From the NCBI GenBank assembly GCA_946481275.1, contig CAMLMV010000001.1, positions 186,001 to 250,000 on the forward strand: a stretch of DNA of 64,000 nt. The letters run 5' to 3'. The notes beneath the pieces were generated by a model. It ran no database searches and was not told the origin of the DNA. It saw nothing but the letters and a program-made list of their open reading frames with translations. The DNA comes from an uncultured Massilia sp. (GTDB lineage: Bacteria > Pseudomonadota > Gammaproteobacteria > Burkholderiales > Burkholderiaceae). Positions 19,094 through 28,979 of the stretch are shown piece after piece; position 1 is the stretch's first letter, and each line of letters starts with the position of its first letter. Position numbers and translations under genes: made by a program.

Positions 19094-22000
19094 ATGTATC
19101 AGTTCAAGAAAACAGCCATTGCCGTGGCGGTAACGCATGTCGCGTTGCTGGCCGGCGGGATGGCGGCCGCGCAGACGGGGCCCGGGGCGCCGACGGCTAG
19201 CAATGTCGTCGTCGTGACGGGCCAGCGCGCGGCGCTCGATTCGGCGCAGGCGCTCAAGCGCGATGCCGACGAGATGGTCGATTCGATCGTCGCGGACGAC
19301 ATCGGCAAGCTGCCGGACCGTTCGATCACGGAAGTGCTGCAGCGCGTGGTCGGCGTCACCATCGACCGCACGATGTCGAAGGGCGATCCGGAGCACTACT
19401 CGGTGGAAGGCTCGGGCGTCACCATCCGCGGCCTGTCGTACACCCGTTCGGAGCTGAACGGCCGCGATTCGTTCTCGGCCAACGGTGGCCGCTCGCTCAA
19501 CTTCGAAGACGTCCCGCCCGAGCTGATGGCCGGCGTCGACATCTATAAAAACCCGTCGGCGGAACAGATCGAAGGCGCCATCGGCGGCCTCGTGAACCTG
19601 CGCACCGCCATGCCGTTCGACTTCAAGGGCCGCAAGATGGCCGCGTCGCTGCAGGACACGTATTCGGAACTGAAGAAGGGCAGGCGCCAGCCGTCCGGTT
19701 CGTTCATGTTCTCGGACCGCTGGAAGACGGGCTTCGGCGAGATCGGCGCCCTGGTCGACTACGCGTATTCGGAGAGCGGCACCCGCACCGACGCGTTCCA
19801 GGTCGAGCCGTATTACCAGCGCAACGACGTCGTCGCCGGCCAGAACGTGTGGGTGCCGAAAGGCTCGCAATACCGCACGCTGAACTTCGACCGCAAGCGC
19901 CAGGGCCTGTACGGCGCGCTGCAATGGAAGCGGGACGCAAATCTCCAGTCTTCGCTCACGTACTTCAAGTCGAAGTACCGCATGCAGTGGGACGAGCAGG
20001 CGATCTTCTCGTCCGCCAGCCCGTACAACATCGGCGTCACGAACGGCACGTACGGCGCCAACGGCCAGCTGCTGACCGGCACGCTGACCGACGCCACCGA
20101 CAAGGGCATCGACTTCGGCGCCGACACGCGCGCCGCCAACCGCAAGTCGCAGACGACGGACATCTCCTGGCACCTGATGTGGCGCCCGAACAGCGACTGG
20201 CAGATCGACACCGACGTGCAGCGCGTTCGCGCGACGAGCAACAGCTTCGACTCGACCGTCGCCACGGCCGTCAAGATGCCGTACGAGAACGTGGACCTGT
20301 CCGGCTCCGTGCCGAAGCTGACGTTCGACGACGTCCAGACCGCCTACCTGGCCAATCCGGCCAACTACTACTGGGCGTTCACGCAGGAGCACTTCGACGA
20401 CAGCCATGCCGGCGAATGGGCGTGGAAGACGGATGCGAAATACACGTTCGACCATCCGGTCCTGCGCGACGTGCGCTTTGGTGTGCGCCTGACGAAGGCC
20501 GATTCGACGACGACGAATTCGAACCCGAGCTTCAACTGGGCGGCCATCACCCAGCCGTGGCAGTCGGACACGGGCGGCCAGCTCGCGTACCTGAGCGATC
20601 CGCGCTTCTCGAACCAGACGCAGGTTCACCAGTTCACGAACTTCTTCAACAATAACACCCCGGTTCCGTCCCTCGTGTTCCCGAACGTGGCGCTGGCCAC
20701 CGGGTACCCGGGCAGCTATGCGACGCTGCACAGCTACCACGACATCCTGTGCCAGCAGGCGAACCAGCAGAACGGCACGAGCAACCCGTGCACGCCGTGG
20801 TCGCCCGCGACGTTCGGCACCGATCCGGCCGGCACGAACGACCTGTCCGAGCGCACCGGCGCGTTCTACACGCAGCTGCGCTTCGGCTTCGACGACCTGA
20901 AATACCCGATCGACGGCAACATCGGCGTGCGCTATGTGCAGACGCTGCTGAAGGCGCACGGCTACACGGTGTTCAATCCGAACATCACGCAGCCGGCCGA
21001 GGGCACGACGGTGATCGGTCCGGAAATCCCGAACATCGCCGCATTCTCGACGCGCCAGGACTTCGACAACCACTACCACAACGTGTTGCCGAGCCTGAAC
21101 CTGCGCATGAAGGCGACCGACAAGCTGCAGTTCCGCCTCGCGGCCGCGATGGGCATCTCGAAGCCGGATTATTCGCAGCTGCAGAGCTACACGACGCTGT
21201 CGGAAAACGTCGACCAGACCACGACCGGCAACGTCGTCACCGTCAACAACGTCGGCCTGACGGGCACGGGCACCGGCAATCCGAAGCTCCGTCCGGTGCA
21301 GTCGCGCCAGGTCGACCTGTCGGCGGAATGGTATTTCGGGCCGGCCGGTTCGCTGACCCTCGCGGTGTTCAACAAGCAGCTGAAGGACATCATCATCAAC
21401 CAGTCCTACGGCTACAACGTCGCGGGCGTGACGGGCACGCCGTACACGTTCACGGTCACGGGCCCGGTCAACGGCGCGCGCGGCCATGCGCGCGGCGCGG
21501 AGATCGCGTACCAGCAGTATTTCGACAAGCTGCCGGGCTGGATGTCGGGCTTCGGTATCCAGGCCAACTACACCTACGTGGACAGCAAGGAAGACCTGTA
21601 CCATCCGGTCAACTCGGCGTTCTGCTCGGGCAGCTCGAACGGCGCGGATAACCTGAACCTGAACCAGAACGGCTGCGACACCAACGGCGCCACCTTCGGC
21701 AACCTGCCGCTGCAGAACCTGTCGAAGAACGCCTACAACCTGGCCCTGTTGTACGACAAGGGCAAGGTCTCGGCGCGCCTGGCCTGGGCATGGCGTTCGA
21801 AGGCGCTGCAGAACGTGAACGTCAACGGCACCAACGGCACGGACGGCCGCCGCGTCGATCCGGCCACCGGCACCACGCAGACGGTCGCGTGGGCATTGCC
21901 GACGTGGTCGGACAGCTATGGCCAATTGGACGGTTCCTTCTTCTACAATATCACCGAGCAGCTGTCGCTCGGCGTGGAAGCGCAGAACCTGACCAACTCG

Positions 22001-22099
22001 AAATACCGACAGCTGATGCAGCAGTCGATCGGCATGATGACCCGCGCGGTCTTCGTGTCCGGCCGCCGCTACACGGCGTCGCTGCGCTACTCGTTCTAA
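19094..22099 (+). CDS. TonB-dependent outer-membrane receptor, second paralogue
   Basis: A 1,001-residue receptor with signal peptide (about 1-26), TonB-box-like VVVVTGQR at 38-45, plug ([37 protein letters not shown]) and a barrel ending LRYSF. It is in the same family as the receptor at 8946-11999; both share [23 protein letters not shown] and [32 protein letters not shown], while surface-loop regions differ. A strong AAGAGGAG ribosome site lies 7 bases before the ATG. It sits inside the glycosidase unit, 92 bp after GH95 and 73 bp before GH35, so it probably imports the oligosaccharides made by GH74 and GH9 into the periplasm. The intact signal, plug and C-terminus argue that both receptors work. 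Confidence 0.92.
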   Translation: MYQFKKTAIAVAVTHVALLAGGMAAAQTGPGAPTASNVVVVTGQRAALDSAQALKRDADEMVDSIVADDIGKLPDRSITEVLQRVVGVTIDRTMSKGDPEHYSVEGSGVTIRGLSYTRSELNGRDSFSANGGRSLNFEDVPPELMAGVDIYKNPSAEQIEGAIGGLVNLRTAMPFDFKGRKMAASLQDTYSELKKGRRQPSGSFMFSDRWKTGFGEIGALVDYAYSESGTRTDAFQVEPYYQRNDVVAGQNVWVPKGSQYRTLNFDRKRQGLYGALQWKRDANLQSSLTYFKSKYRMQWDEQAIFSSASPYNIGVTNGTYGANGQLLTGTLTDATDKGIDFGADTRAANRKSQTTDISWHLMWRPNSDWQIDTDVQRVRATSNSFDSTVATAVKMPYENVDLSGSVPKLTFDDVQTAYLANPANYYWAFTQEHFDDSHAGEWAWKTDAKYTFDHPVLRDVRFGVRLTKADSTTTNSNPSFNWAAITQPWQSDTGGQLAYLSDPRFSNQTQVHQFTNFFNNNTPVPSLVFPNVALATGYPGSYATLHSYHDILCQQANQQNGTSNPCTPWSPATFGTDPAGTNDLSERTGAFYTQLRFGFDDLKYPIDGNIGVRYVQTLLKAHGYTVFNPNITQPAEGTTVIGPEIPNIAAFSTRQDFDNHYHNVLPSLNLRMKATDKLQFRLAAAMGISKPDYSQLQSYTTLSENVDQTTTGNVVTVNNVGLTGTGTGNPKLRPVQSRQVDLSAEWYFGPAGSLTLAVFNKQLKDIIINQSYGYNVAGVTGTPYTFTVTGPVNGARGHARGAEIAYQQYFDKLPGWMSGFGIQANYTYVDSKEDLYHPVNSAFCSGSSNGADNLNLNQNGCDTNGATFGNLPLQNLSKNAYNLALLYDKGKVSARLAWAWRSKALQNVNVNGTNGTDGRRVDPATGTTQTVAWALPTWSDSYGQLDGSFFYNITEQLSLGVEAQNLTNSKYRQLMQQSIGMMTRAVFVSGRRYTASLRYSF

Positions 22100-22109
22100 G
22101 CGCATCACG

Positions 22110-22133
22110 GCGGGCGGCCAGCTGGTCGTCCGC
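22110..22133 (+). other. Intercistronic hairpin between TonB receptor and GH35
   Basis: GCGGGCGGCC (22110-22119) can pair with GGTCGTCCGC (22124-22133) over ten pairs, two of them G-U, around an AGCT loop. No T run follows, so it is more likely a processing or stabilising element that lets receptor and enzymes be expressed at different levels than a full terminator. Confidence 0.45.
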
Positions 22134-22172
22134 ATTTAATAACCACGCCTACGACTGGAGACCCGTTCGCGT

Positions 22173-23834
22173 ATGAAAACCAAGTCCTTCCGCCTGCTGG
22201 CCGCCGGCCTGCTCGCCGCCGCCACCTGCCACGCCGCGTATGCCGCGTCCGAACTGCCCCGCATCGTGGGCAAGGACGGCCGCTATGCCCTGATGGTCGA
22301 CGGCGCCCCGTTCCTGATCCTGGGTGGCCAGGCCCATAATTCCAGCAACTACCCGGCCGCGCTGCCGAAGGTCTGGGCCGCGATGAAGGACGTGCATGCG
22401 AACACGCTGGAAATCCCCGTCGCGTGGGAACAGATCGAGCCGAAGGAAGGCACCTTCGACTTCAGCTACGTCGACAAGCTCGTGCAACAGGCGCGCGAGC
22501 ACAAGACGCGCCTCGTGCTGCTGTGGTTCGGCACCTGGAAGAATACCGGCCCGGCCTATGCGCCTGAATGGGTCAAGTTCGACAACAAGCGCTTCCCGCG
22601 CATGATCGACAAGGACGGCAAGACGAGCTACTGCCTGTCGCCGTTCGGCGAAGCCACGCTGGCCGCCGATAAAAAAGCCTTCGTCGCGCTGATGGAGCAC
22701 ATCAGGAAGATCGACTCGGACAAGCGCACCGTGATCATGGTGCAGGTCGAGAACGAGGTGGGTACCTACGGCGTCGCACGCGATTACGCGGCGCGCGCCC
22801 AGGCCGTGTTCCAGCAGCCGGTGCCGGCCGCCGTCCTCGCGCACCAGCCGCCGCCCGCGGGCCGTCCGAAGCAGGGCACGTGGAGCGAGGTGTACGGCGA
22901 CTACGCCGACCAGTATTTCCACTCGTGGGCCATCGCCGCCTACATCGAAGACATCGCCAAGGCCGGCCGTGCCGTGTACGACCTGCCGATGTACGTGAAC
23001 AATGCGCTGCGCACGCCGGTGCTGGACAAGCCGGCGCCGCCGTGGAAGGCGGACTTCGCCTCCGGCGGCCCGACCTACGACGTCCTCGGCATCTATAAGG
23101 CGGCCGCGCCGCACATCGATTTCGCCGGCCCGGACATCTACATGCCCGAGTCGAGCAACGTGAGCGCCACGCTCCAGTTGTTCCAGCGCCCGGACAATCC
23201 GCTGATGGTGCCGGAGATGGGCAATGCCGCGGGCTATGCGCGCTACGTCTACCAGATCATCGGCAAGGGCGCATTGGGCGTCGCGCCGTTCGGCTTCGAC
23301 TACGCCATGTACAGCAACTACCCGCTCGGCTCGAAGTACACGGACAAGCGCATGATCGAGCCGTTCGCGAAGGTGTACGAGGTGTTCGCGCCGATGCAGC
23401 GCGTGTGGGCGAAGTGGGCGTACGAAGGCCGCACGTACGGCGTCGCGGAAGGCGACGACCGCAAGCCGCAGACCGTCGCCGCGAACGGCTGGGACGTGCA
23501 CCTGTCGTTCCGCGAATTCCAGTTCGGCGAACGCGAGTACCTGAAGGACAAGAACGAATACGCCGAAGGCACGGACCAGCCGAACGGCGGCGCCGCGATC
23601 GCGCAGGTCGGCCCGGACGAGTTCGTGATCGTGGGCCAGCAGATCCGCGTGAAGTTTTCCGGCACCGGCCCCAATGCCGGCAAGCCCACGGGCTACGCGC
23701 GGGTGGAAGAAGGCCGGTTCGACGCCAACGGCAAATGGGTCATGGAACGGAACTGGAATGGGGACCAGACCGACTATGGCCTGAACCTGCCGGCGGTGCC
23801 GACGGTGTTGAAGGTGAAGATGGGTTCGTACTGA
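22173..23834 (+). CDS. Glycoside hydrolase family 35 beta-galactosidase with DUF5597-type tail
   Basis: A 553-residue exported enzyme (signal peptide ending near AYA-AS). The GH35 barrel has the acid/base E195 in VENEVG and the nucleophile E348 in VPEMGNAAG. The C-terminal part ([24 protein letters not shown]) is of the DUF5597 type. This architecture and length recall Cellvibrio japonicus Bgl35A, which takes galactose from xyloglucan oligosaccharides; the catalytic positions also fall close to those of that enzyme as I remember them. It acts before the alpha-xylosidase, which needs a galactose-free xylosyl end. It lies 24 bp upstream of GH31. Confidence 0.9.
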   Translation: MKTKSFRLLAAGLLAAATCHAAYAASELPRIVGKDGRYALMVDGAPFLILGGQAHNSSNYPAALPKVWAAMKDVHANTLEIPVAWEQIEPKEGTFDFSYVDKLVQQAREHKTRLVLLWFGTWKNTGPAYAPEWVKFDNKRFPRMIDKDGKTSYCLSPFGEATLAADKKAFVALMEHIRKIDSDKRTVIMVQVENEVGTYGVARDYAARAQAVFQQPVPAAVLAHQPPPAGRPKQGTWSEVYGDYADQYFHSWAIAAYIEDIAKAGRAVYDLPMYVNNALRTPVLDKPAPPWKADFASGGPTYDVLGIYKAAAPHIDFAGPDIYMPESSNVSATLQLFQRPDNPLMVPEMGNAAGYARYVYQIIGKGALGVAPFGFDYAMYSNYPLGSKYTDKRMIEPFAKVYEVFAPMQRVWAKWAYEGRTYGVAEGDDRKPQTVAANGWDVHLSFREFQFGEREYLKDKNEYAEGTDQPNGGAAIAQVGPDEFVIVGQQIRVKFSGTGPNAGKPTGYARVEEGRFDANGKWVMERNWNGDQTDYGLNLPAVPTVLKVKMGSY

Positions 23835-23858
23835 CATAACGAAAACTAGGAGAGACTC

Positions 23859-26735
23859 ATGCAACTGACAAGAATCGCAGCCGCCGCGCTGCTGCTGGCC
23901 GCAGGCGGCCAGGCCGTCGCCGGCACCGTCCAGAAGACCGCCACCGGCATCGAAGTCCGGCCGGACACCGCCCCGGCGAAGCTCGTGCGCCTCGAGCTGA
24001 TGGCCGATAACATCGTCCACGTCGTCAAGCTGGACAAGGAAGGCAAGCAACTTACGCCGTCGCTGATGACGGTCGCCAAACCGTGCAACAGCTGCGCGTT
24101 CACCGTCGCCGACGGCAAGGACAACGTGACGCTGAAGGCGCAGAAGATCGCGGCGCAGGTGTCGCTGAAGGATGGCCAGGTCCGCTTCTTCGACGCGGCC
24201 GGCAAGGCCTTCCTGACGCAGGCGGCGGAAACCATCACGCCGATCCAGGTGGGCGGCAAGCCCTACCTCGCGATCAAGGAAGGTTTCAATTACGGTACGA
24301 AGGACGCGTTCTACGGCCTGGGCCAGCACCAGAACGCGCAGATGAACTACAACGGCGAAGACGTCCTGCTGCAGCAGCACAACATGATCGCGTCCGTGCC
24401 GTTCGTCGTCTCGGACAAGAACTACGGCCTGCTGTGGGACCAGAACTCGATCACGCGCTTTGGCGACTCGAAGCCGTATGCATGGCTGTCGCGCGACCTG
24501 AAGCTGACGGACGAGCAGGGCAAGCCGGGCGGCCTGACGGCGCGCTACTACATCGACGGCAAGCTCGCGCTGACGCGGCAAGAGAAGGACATCGCCTACC
24601 AGTTCCTGAAGGACGTCGAGGAATTCTGGCCGAAGGAACTGCCGTCGATGAAGGCACTGGGCGACAAGGACGTCAAGGTCGTGTGGGACGGCGCGATGGC
24701 CAGCCCGAAAGCGGGCGTGCACAAGATGCAGCTGTACGCGTCGGACTATGCGACGCTCACCGTCGACGGCAAGCAGGTCATGGACGTGTGGCGCCAGGGC
24801 TGGAACCCGTGGTACCACAACTTCGAGGTGAAATTCGAAGCGAACAAGCCGGTCAAGCTGCACCTGGAATGGAAGCCGTCGGGCGGCATGGTCGCGATGA
24901 CGCACAACGATCCGCTGCCGGCGCCGGAACGCCATTCGCTGACGATGTCGTCGGAGATCGCCGAGGCCGTGAACTACTACGTGATCAGCGGCGACAGCAT
25001 GGACAACGTCATCGGCGGCTACCGCACCCTGACGGGCCAGCAGCCGATGATGCCGAAGTGGGTGTACGGCTTCTGGCAATCGCGCCAGCGCTACGAGACG
25101 CAGCAGCAGTTGCTGGACACGGTGTCCGAATACCGCAAGCGCGGCTGGCCGCTGGATAACATCGTGCAGGACTGGTTCTACTGGCCGGAAGACGGCTGGG
25201 GTTCGCACGACTTCGACAAGGTCCGCTTCCCGGATCCGAAGGGCATGGTCGACGAAGTGCACAAGCAGCACGCGCGCATCATGATCTCCATCTGGGGCAA
25301 GTTCTACGCCAATACCGACAACTACAAGGAACTGGCGGCGAAGGGCCACATGTGGACGAAGAACGTCGAAGACGGCGCGCTGGACTGGGTCGGCAAGGGC
25401 TACAAGAACAGCCACTACGACCCGTACACGCAGGAAGCGCGCGACATCTACTATCGCCAGATGAAGGACAAGCTGGTGGCGAAAGGCTTCGACGCCTGGT
25501 GGATGGACAATACGGAACCCGACGTCCTGTCGAACTCGCGCCTGGAAGATTTTAAAAAGCTGATCGGCCCGACCGTCTACGGCCCCGGCGAGATCACGTT
25601 CAACCCGTACAGCCTCGTGCACTCGGGCGGCATGATCGAAGGCCTGCGCCGCGACCAGCCGGACAAGCGCCAGTTCATCCTGTCGCGTTCGGGCTTCGCC
25701 GGCATCCAGCGCAATTCCGTTGCCGTGTGGAGCGGCGACACGGCGGGCCGCTGGAACAACCTGTACGACCAGATCGCGTCGGGTGTGAACTTCTCGATGT
25801 CCGGCATCCCGAACTGGACGCACGACATCGGCGGCTATGCGCAGGAGAACCGCTTCCAGTACGGCGACGTGGGCTCCGCGCAGGAAAACCGCGCCACGAC
25901 GGGCGGCCAGGCCAAGCCGGAGGACATGAAGGAATGGCGCGAACTGAACCTGCGCTGGTTCCAGTTCGGCGCGTTCTCGCCGCTGTTCCGCTCGCACGGC
26001 GAAGTGGTCAAGCGCGAGATCTACAACATCGCGGCCGGCGACGATGCGATGCGCGACTCGATGGTGGGCTACCTGAAGCTGCGCTACCGCCTGATGCCGT
26101 ACATTTACTCGATGGCGGCCGACACGCACTACGCCAACGGCACCATGATGCGCGGCCTCGTGATGGACTTCCCGAAGGACGACAAGGTCAAGGACATCAA
26201 GGACCAGTACCTGTTCGGCCACGCGCTGATGGTGGCGCCGGTGACGAGCTATGGCGCGCGCGAGCGTACCGTGTACTTCCCGGCGGGCGCCGACTGGTAT
26301 GACTTCGATACCGGCAAGCGCTACGCGGGCGGCACCAGCGCGAAGGTGGATGCACCGCTGAACCGCATCCCCGTGTTCGTACGCGCGGGCGCCGTGATCC
26401 CGACCGGTCCGGTCACGCAATACGTGGACGAGAAGCCGGATGCGCCGATCGTGCTGCAGGTCTACGCCGGTGCCAACGGCCAGGCGAGCCTGTACGAGGA
26501 CGATGGCGTGACCAATGCGTACGAGCGCGGTGAGTTCAGCCGCATCCCGTTCAGCTACGACGACAAGACGGGCACCGTCACGATCGGCGCGCGCAGCGGC
26601 CAGTACAAGGGCATGCCGCAGACGCGCCAGATCAAGGTGCGCGTGCTGCGTGCCGGCGTGGCGACGAGCGCGGACATGGATGCGGCCGACAAGACCGTCA
26701 CCTATGACGGCAAGCCCGTCACCGTGAAGCTGTGA
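23859..26735 (+). CDS. Glycoside hydrolase family 31 alpha-xylosidase with PA14-like insert
   Basis: A 958-residue exported enzyme (signal peptide ending near AVA-GT). The barrel carries the nucleophile D550 in WWMDNTEPD and the acid/base D627 in WSGDTAGRW. A block at about 265-343 (KVVWDGAMASPKAGVH, LTVDGKQVMDVW, HLEWKPS) interrupts the N-terminal domain and reads as a short PA14 domain. A PA14 insert is the hallmark of xyloglucan-active GH31 enzymes such as Cellvibrio japonicus Xyl31A, where it lengthens the active-site cleft. It should release D-xylose from the non-reducing end of xyloglucan oligosaccharides, feeding xylBCDX. A GGAG ribosome site precedes the start, and its stop overlaps the GTG start of GH26. 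Confidence 0.94.
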   Translation: MQLTRIAAAALLLAAGGQAVAGTVQKTATGIEVRPDTAPAKLVRLELMADNIVHVVKLDKEGKQLTPSLMTVAKPCNSCAFTVADGKDNVTLKAQKIAAQVSLKDGQVRFFDAAGKAFLTQAAETITPIQVGGKPYLAIKEGFNYGTKDAFYGLGQHQNAQMNYNGEDVLLQQHNMIASVPFVVSDKNYGLLWDQNSITRFGDSKPYAWLSRDLKLTDEQGKPGGLTARYYIDGKLALTRQEKDIAYQFLKDVEEFWPKELPSMKALGDKDVKVVWDGAMASPKAGVHKMQLYASDYATLTVDGKQVMDVWRQGWNPWYHNFEVKFEANKPVKLHLEWKPSGGMVAMTHNDPLPAPERHSLTMSSEIAEAVNYYVISGDSMDNVIGGYRTLTGQQPMMPKWVYGFWQSRQRYETQQQLLDTVSEYRKRGWPLDNIVQDWFYWPEDGWGSHDFDKVRFPDPKGMVDEVHKQHARIMISIWGKFYANTDNYKELAAKGHMWTKNVEDGALDWVGKGYKNSHYDPYTQEARDIYYRQMKDKLVAKGFDAWWMDNTEPDVLSNSRLEDFKKLIGPTVYGPGEITFNPYSLVHSGGMIEGLRRDQPDKRQFILSRSGFAGIQRNSVAVWSGDTAGRWNNLYDQIASGVNFSMSGIPNWTHDIGGYAQENRFQYGDVGSAQENRATTGGQAKPEDMKEWRELNLRWFQFGAFSPLFRSHGEVVKREIYNIAAGDDAMRDSMVGYLKLRYRLMPYIYSMAADTHYANGTMMRGLVMDFPKDDKVKDIKDQYLFGHALMVAPVTSYGARERTVYFPAGADWYDFDTGKRYAGGTSAKVDAPLNRIPVFVRAGAVIPTGPVTQYVDEKPDAPIVLQVYAGANGQASLYEDDGVTNAYERGEFSRIPFSYDDKTGTVTIGARSGQYKGMPQTRQIKVRVLRAGVATSADMDAADKTVTYDGKPVTVKL

Positions 26736-27844
26736 AGCGACGCATCGTTTCCGCGTTGATGTTCGCGCTGGCCGCATCGGCCGGTGCGGCAGCCCCGCAA
26801 GGTGCTCCCAGACCCGTGCCCGTGGACGCGCAGGCGGATGCCCGCACGCGCGCCGCGTACACGTGGCTCGTGCAGACCTGGGGCCGGCAGACCATCGCCG
26901 GCCAGCAGGACCTGACGTGGAACGACAGCGTCGACATGGCGCGGCGCGTGTTCGACGACACCGGCAAGTATCCCGCGCTGATGGGCTTCGACTTCATGAA
27001 CACGTGGCAGAAGGGCGACGGCGCGCACCAGGTCGACGAAGCGATCGCCTGGGCGCGCCGCGGCGGCCTCGTGACGTTCTGCTGGCACTGGCGCGACCCG
27101 TCGGCGCCCGCGGGCACGCAGGGCAACTTCTATGCGCGCGAGCCGGATGCGCGCAAGAACACGGCGTTCACGATCCCCGTGCGCGCCGGGCGCCTCGACA
27201 CGGACAGCGTCGCGGGCCGGCAGATCGACGCCGGCATCGACCGCGTGGCCGTGGAACTCGGCAAGCTGCAGGCGGCCGGCGTGACGGTGCTGTGGCGGCC
27301 ATTGCACGAAGCCGCGGGCAGCAACGGCGACGGCTGGTTCTGGTGGGGCCGCAAGCGCGCGGACGGCGTATCGAACGCGGACGCGTACAAGCTGCTGTAC
27401 CGGCACATGTTCGACCGGCTCGTGCACCGGCACGGCCTGCACAACCTGATCTGGGTGTGGAACGGCCAGGATGAGGCCTGGTATCCGGGCGACGACGTCG
27501 TCGACATCACCGGTTACGACGTGTACGATGAGCGCGACCGCAAGACGTACCGGTCGCAGATCGACACCTACCGCCGCATGGCCGCCATCGGTCCGGCGGC
27601 GAAGCCCGTGGCCATGACCGAGAACAGTTACATTCCCGATCCTGACAACATGCGGCGCGACGGCGCGCGCTGGCTGTGGTTCCTGACGTGGAACGACGGC
27701 CGCGCGCCTGCCGGCACGTCCGACAAGGACAATTTCTGGACCGGCGACCATTACAACAACGCGGCGCACAAGACGAAGGTGTATCGTCACCCCGATGTGA
27801 TCACCCTCGACGAGCTGCCCGCATTCCTGAAAGCTCCCCAATGA
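26732..27844 (+). CDS. Glycoside hydrolase family 26 enzyme (beta-mannanase type)
   Basis: A 370-residue exported enzyme. The GTG at 26732 overlaps the GH31 stop (GTGA) and keeps the KRR at the head of the signal peptide; an ATG at 26759 would cut into it. The acid/base is E193 in WRPLHEAAG and the nucleophile E297 in AMTENS, both at the family's conserved spots. Most GH26 enzymes cut beta-1,4-mannan; some cut beta-1,3-xylan or mixed-linkage glucan. Its place inside a xyloglucan unit, coupled to GH31 upstream and CE2 downstream, is unusual: either the locus also handles (acetylated) mannan, or this GH26 has another backbone preference. Confidence 0.9.
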   Translation: MKRRIVSALMFALAASAGAAAPQGAPRPVPVDAQADARTRAAYTWLVQTWGRQTIAGQQDLTWNDSVDMARRVFDDTGKYPALMGFDFMNTWQKGDGAHQVDEAIAWARRGGLVTFCWHWRDPSAPAGTQGNFYAREPDARKNTAFTIPVRAGRLDTDSVAGRQIDAGIDRVAVELGKLQAAGVTVLWRPLHEAAGSNGDGWFWWGRKRADGVSNADAYKLLYRHMFDRLVHRHGLHNLIWVWNGQDEAWYPGDDVVDITGYDVYDERDRKTYRSQIDTYRRMAAIGPAAKPVAMTENSYIPDPDNMRRDGARWLWFLTWNDGRAPAGTSDKDNFWTGDHYNNAAHKTKVYRHPDVITLDELPAFLKAPQ

Positions 27845-28920
27845 AACGATTGACCAAGACTTTCGTGCTGGCCGCGCTGCTGCATGCCGGCCTGGCCTGC
27901 GCGGCCGTGACCGTGGCGCCCAGCGACAAGCACCTGCTGTACACGGGCCGCGTCGACTTCGCCCAACCGGACGCCCCCGTCATCACGTGGCCGAACACGG
28001 CCATCGCCGGCAACTTCACGGGTACGTCGCTGGCCGTCACGCTGGACGACGAGAAGGGCAAGAACTACTTCAACGTCTTCATCGACGGCGACACGGCCAG
28101 CCCGCTGATCATCGAAGCGGCGCAGGGATCGAAGAAGTACGACGTGATCGCCGGCCTGGCGCCGGGCAAGCACAGCTTCCTGATCACGAAGCGCACGGAA
28201 GGCGAGGAGGGCGCGACCGTGTTCCGCGGGCTGGAACTGGCGGACGGCGGCCAGATGCTGGCGCCGCCCGCGCGTCCCAAGCGCCGCATCGAATTCTTCG
28301 GCGATTCCATCACGAGCGGCATGGGCGACGAAGCGCCGATGAACGGCCGCGACGACGTGGGCCGCGACAAGAACAGCTTCCTGTCGTACGCCGGCATCAC
28401 GGCGCGCAACCTGAACGCGGAACTGCACCAGACGTCGCAGAGCGGCATCGGCGTCATGATCAGCTGGTTCCCGTTCACGATGCCGGACTTCTACGACCAG
28501 CTCAGCGCCGTCGGCAACAACGACACGAAGTGGGATTTCTCGCGCTGGACGCCGGACGTCGTCGTCGTCAACCTGCTGCAGAACGACCGCTGGCTGATCG
28601 GCGACCGGCACCAGCTGCAGCCGGAACCGGACGACGCGGGCCGCATCGCCGCGTACGAGACGTTCGTGAAGCGCATCCGCCAGCTGTACCCGAAGGCCTA
28701 CATCGTGTGCGCGCTGGGCAGCATGGATGCGACGAAGCCGGGCTCGCAGTGGCCGGGCTACATCAAGTCGGCGGTGGAAGACATGCGCAAGGGCGGCGAC
28801 CAGCGCATCGATACCGTGTTCTTCCCGTTCACCGGCTATGGACAGCACCCGCGCCTGAAACACCAGCGCGACAATGCCGAGATCCTCACGGCGTTCATCA
28901 AGAAGAAAGTGAACTGGTAG
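27841..28920 (+). CDS. Carbohydrate esterase family 2 acetyl esterase
   Basis: A 359-residue exported protein whose ATG overlaps the GH26 stop (ATGA). A jelly-roll domain (about 20-145) precedes an SGNH-hydrolase domain with S156 in FFGDSITSGMG and H336 in GQHPRLKHQ. CE2 enzymes remove O-acetyl groups from plant polysaccharides such as xylan and mannan. In the locus it would deacetylate xyloglucan galactose or glucose units, or the mannan cut by its GH26 neighbour. The tight coupling with GH26 favours a joint job. It is the last gene of the plus-strand unit. Confidence 0.88.
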   Translation: MKRLTKTFVLAALLHAGLACAAVTVAPSDKHLLYTGRVDFAQPDAPVITWPNTAIAGNFTGTSLAVTLDDEKGKNYFNVFIDGDTASPLIIEAAQGSKKYDVIAGLAPGKHSFLITKRTEGEEGATVFRGLELADGGQMLAPPARPKRRIEFFGDSITSGMGDEAPMNGRDDVGRDKNSFLSYAGITARNLNAELHQTSQSGIGVMISWFPFTMPDFYDQLSAVGNNDTKWDFSRWTPDVVVVNLLQNDRWLIGDRHQLQPEPDDAGRIAAYETFVKRIRQLYPKAYIVCALGSMDATKPGSQWPGYIKSAVEDMRKGGDQRIDTVFFPFTGYGQHPRLKHQRDNAEILTAFIKKKVNW

Positions 28921-28948
28921 AGCGCGTGCACGTCGTTCCGTCGTAGGC

Positions 28949-28973
28949 GGGATAGCGCCCCCGGCGCTATCCC
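28949..28973. terminator. Strong hairpin at the end of the glycosidase unit
   Basis: GGGATAGCGCC at 28949-28959 pairs perfectly with GGCGCTATCCC at 28963-28973 around a three-base loop. It lies 28 bp after the CE2 stop and only 7 bp after the stop of the opposing lipoprotein gene. No T run follows on either strand, so it may stop or protect the 3' ends of both converging transcripts without being a textbook intrinsic terminator. Confidence 0.65.
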
Positions 28974-28979
28974 CGTATG

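Noticed and set aside
22149..26777. A very long uninterrupted antisense reading frame (about 1,540 codons) opposite GH35 and GH31
   Set aside because: Its predicted protein is rich in Arg, His, Val and Ala with no domain, and it is explained by the GC-rich third positions of the real genes. Similar frames at 12494-16708, 18929-22135 and 2080-4410 were dismissed for the same reason.
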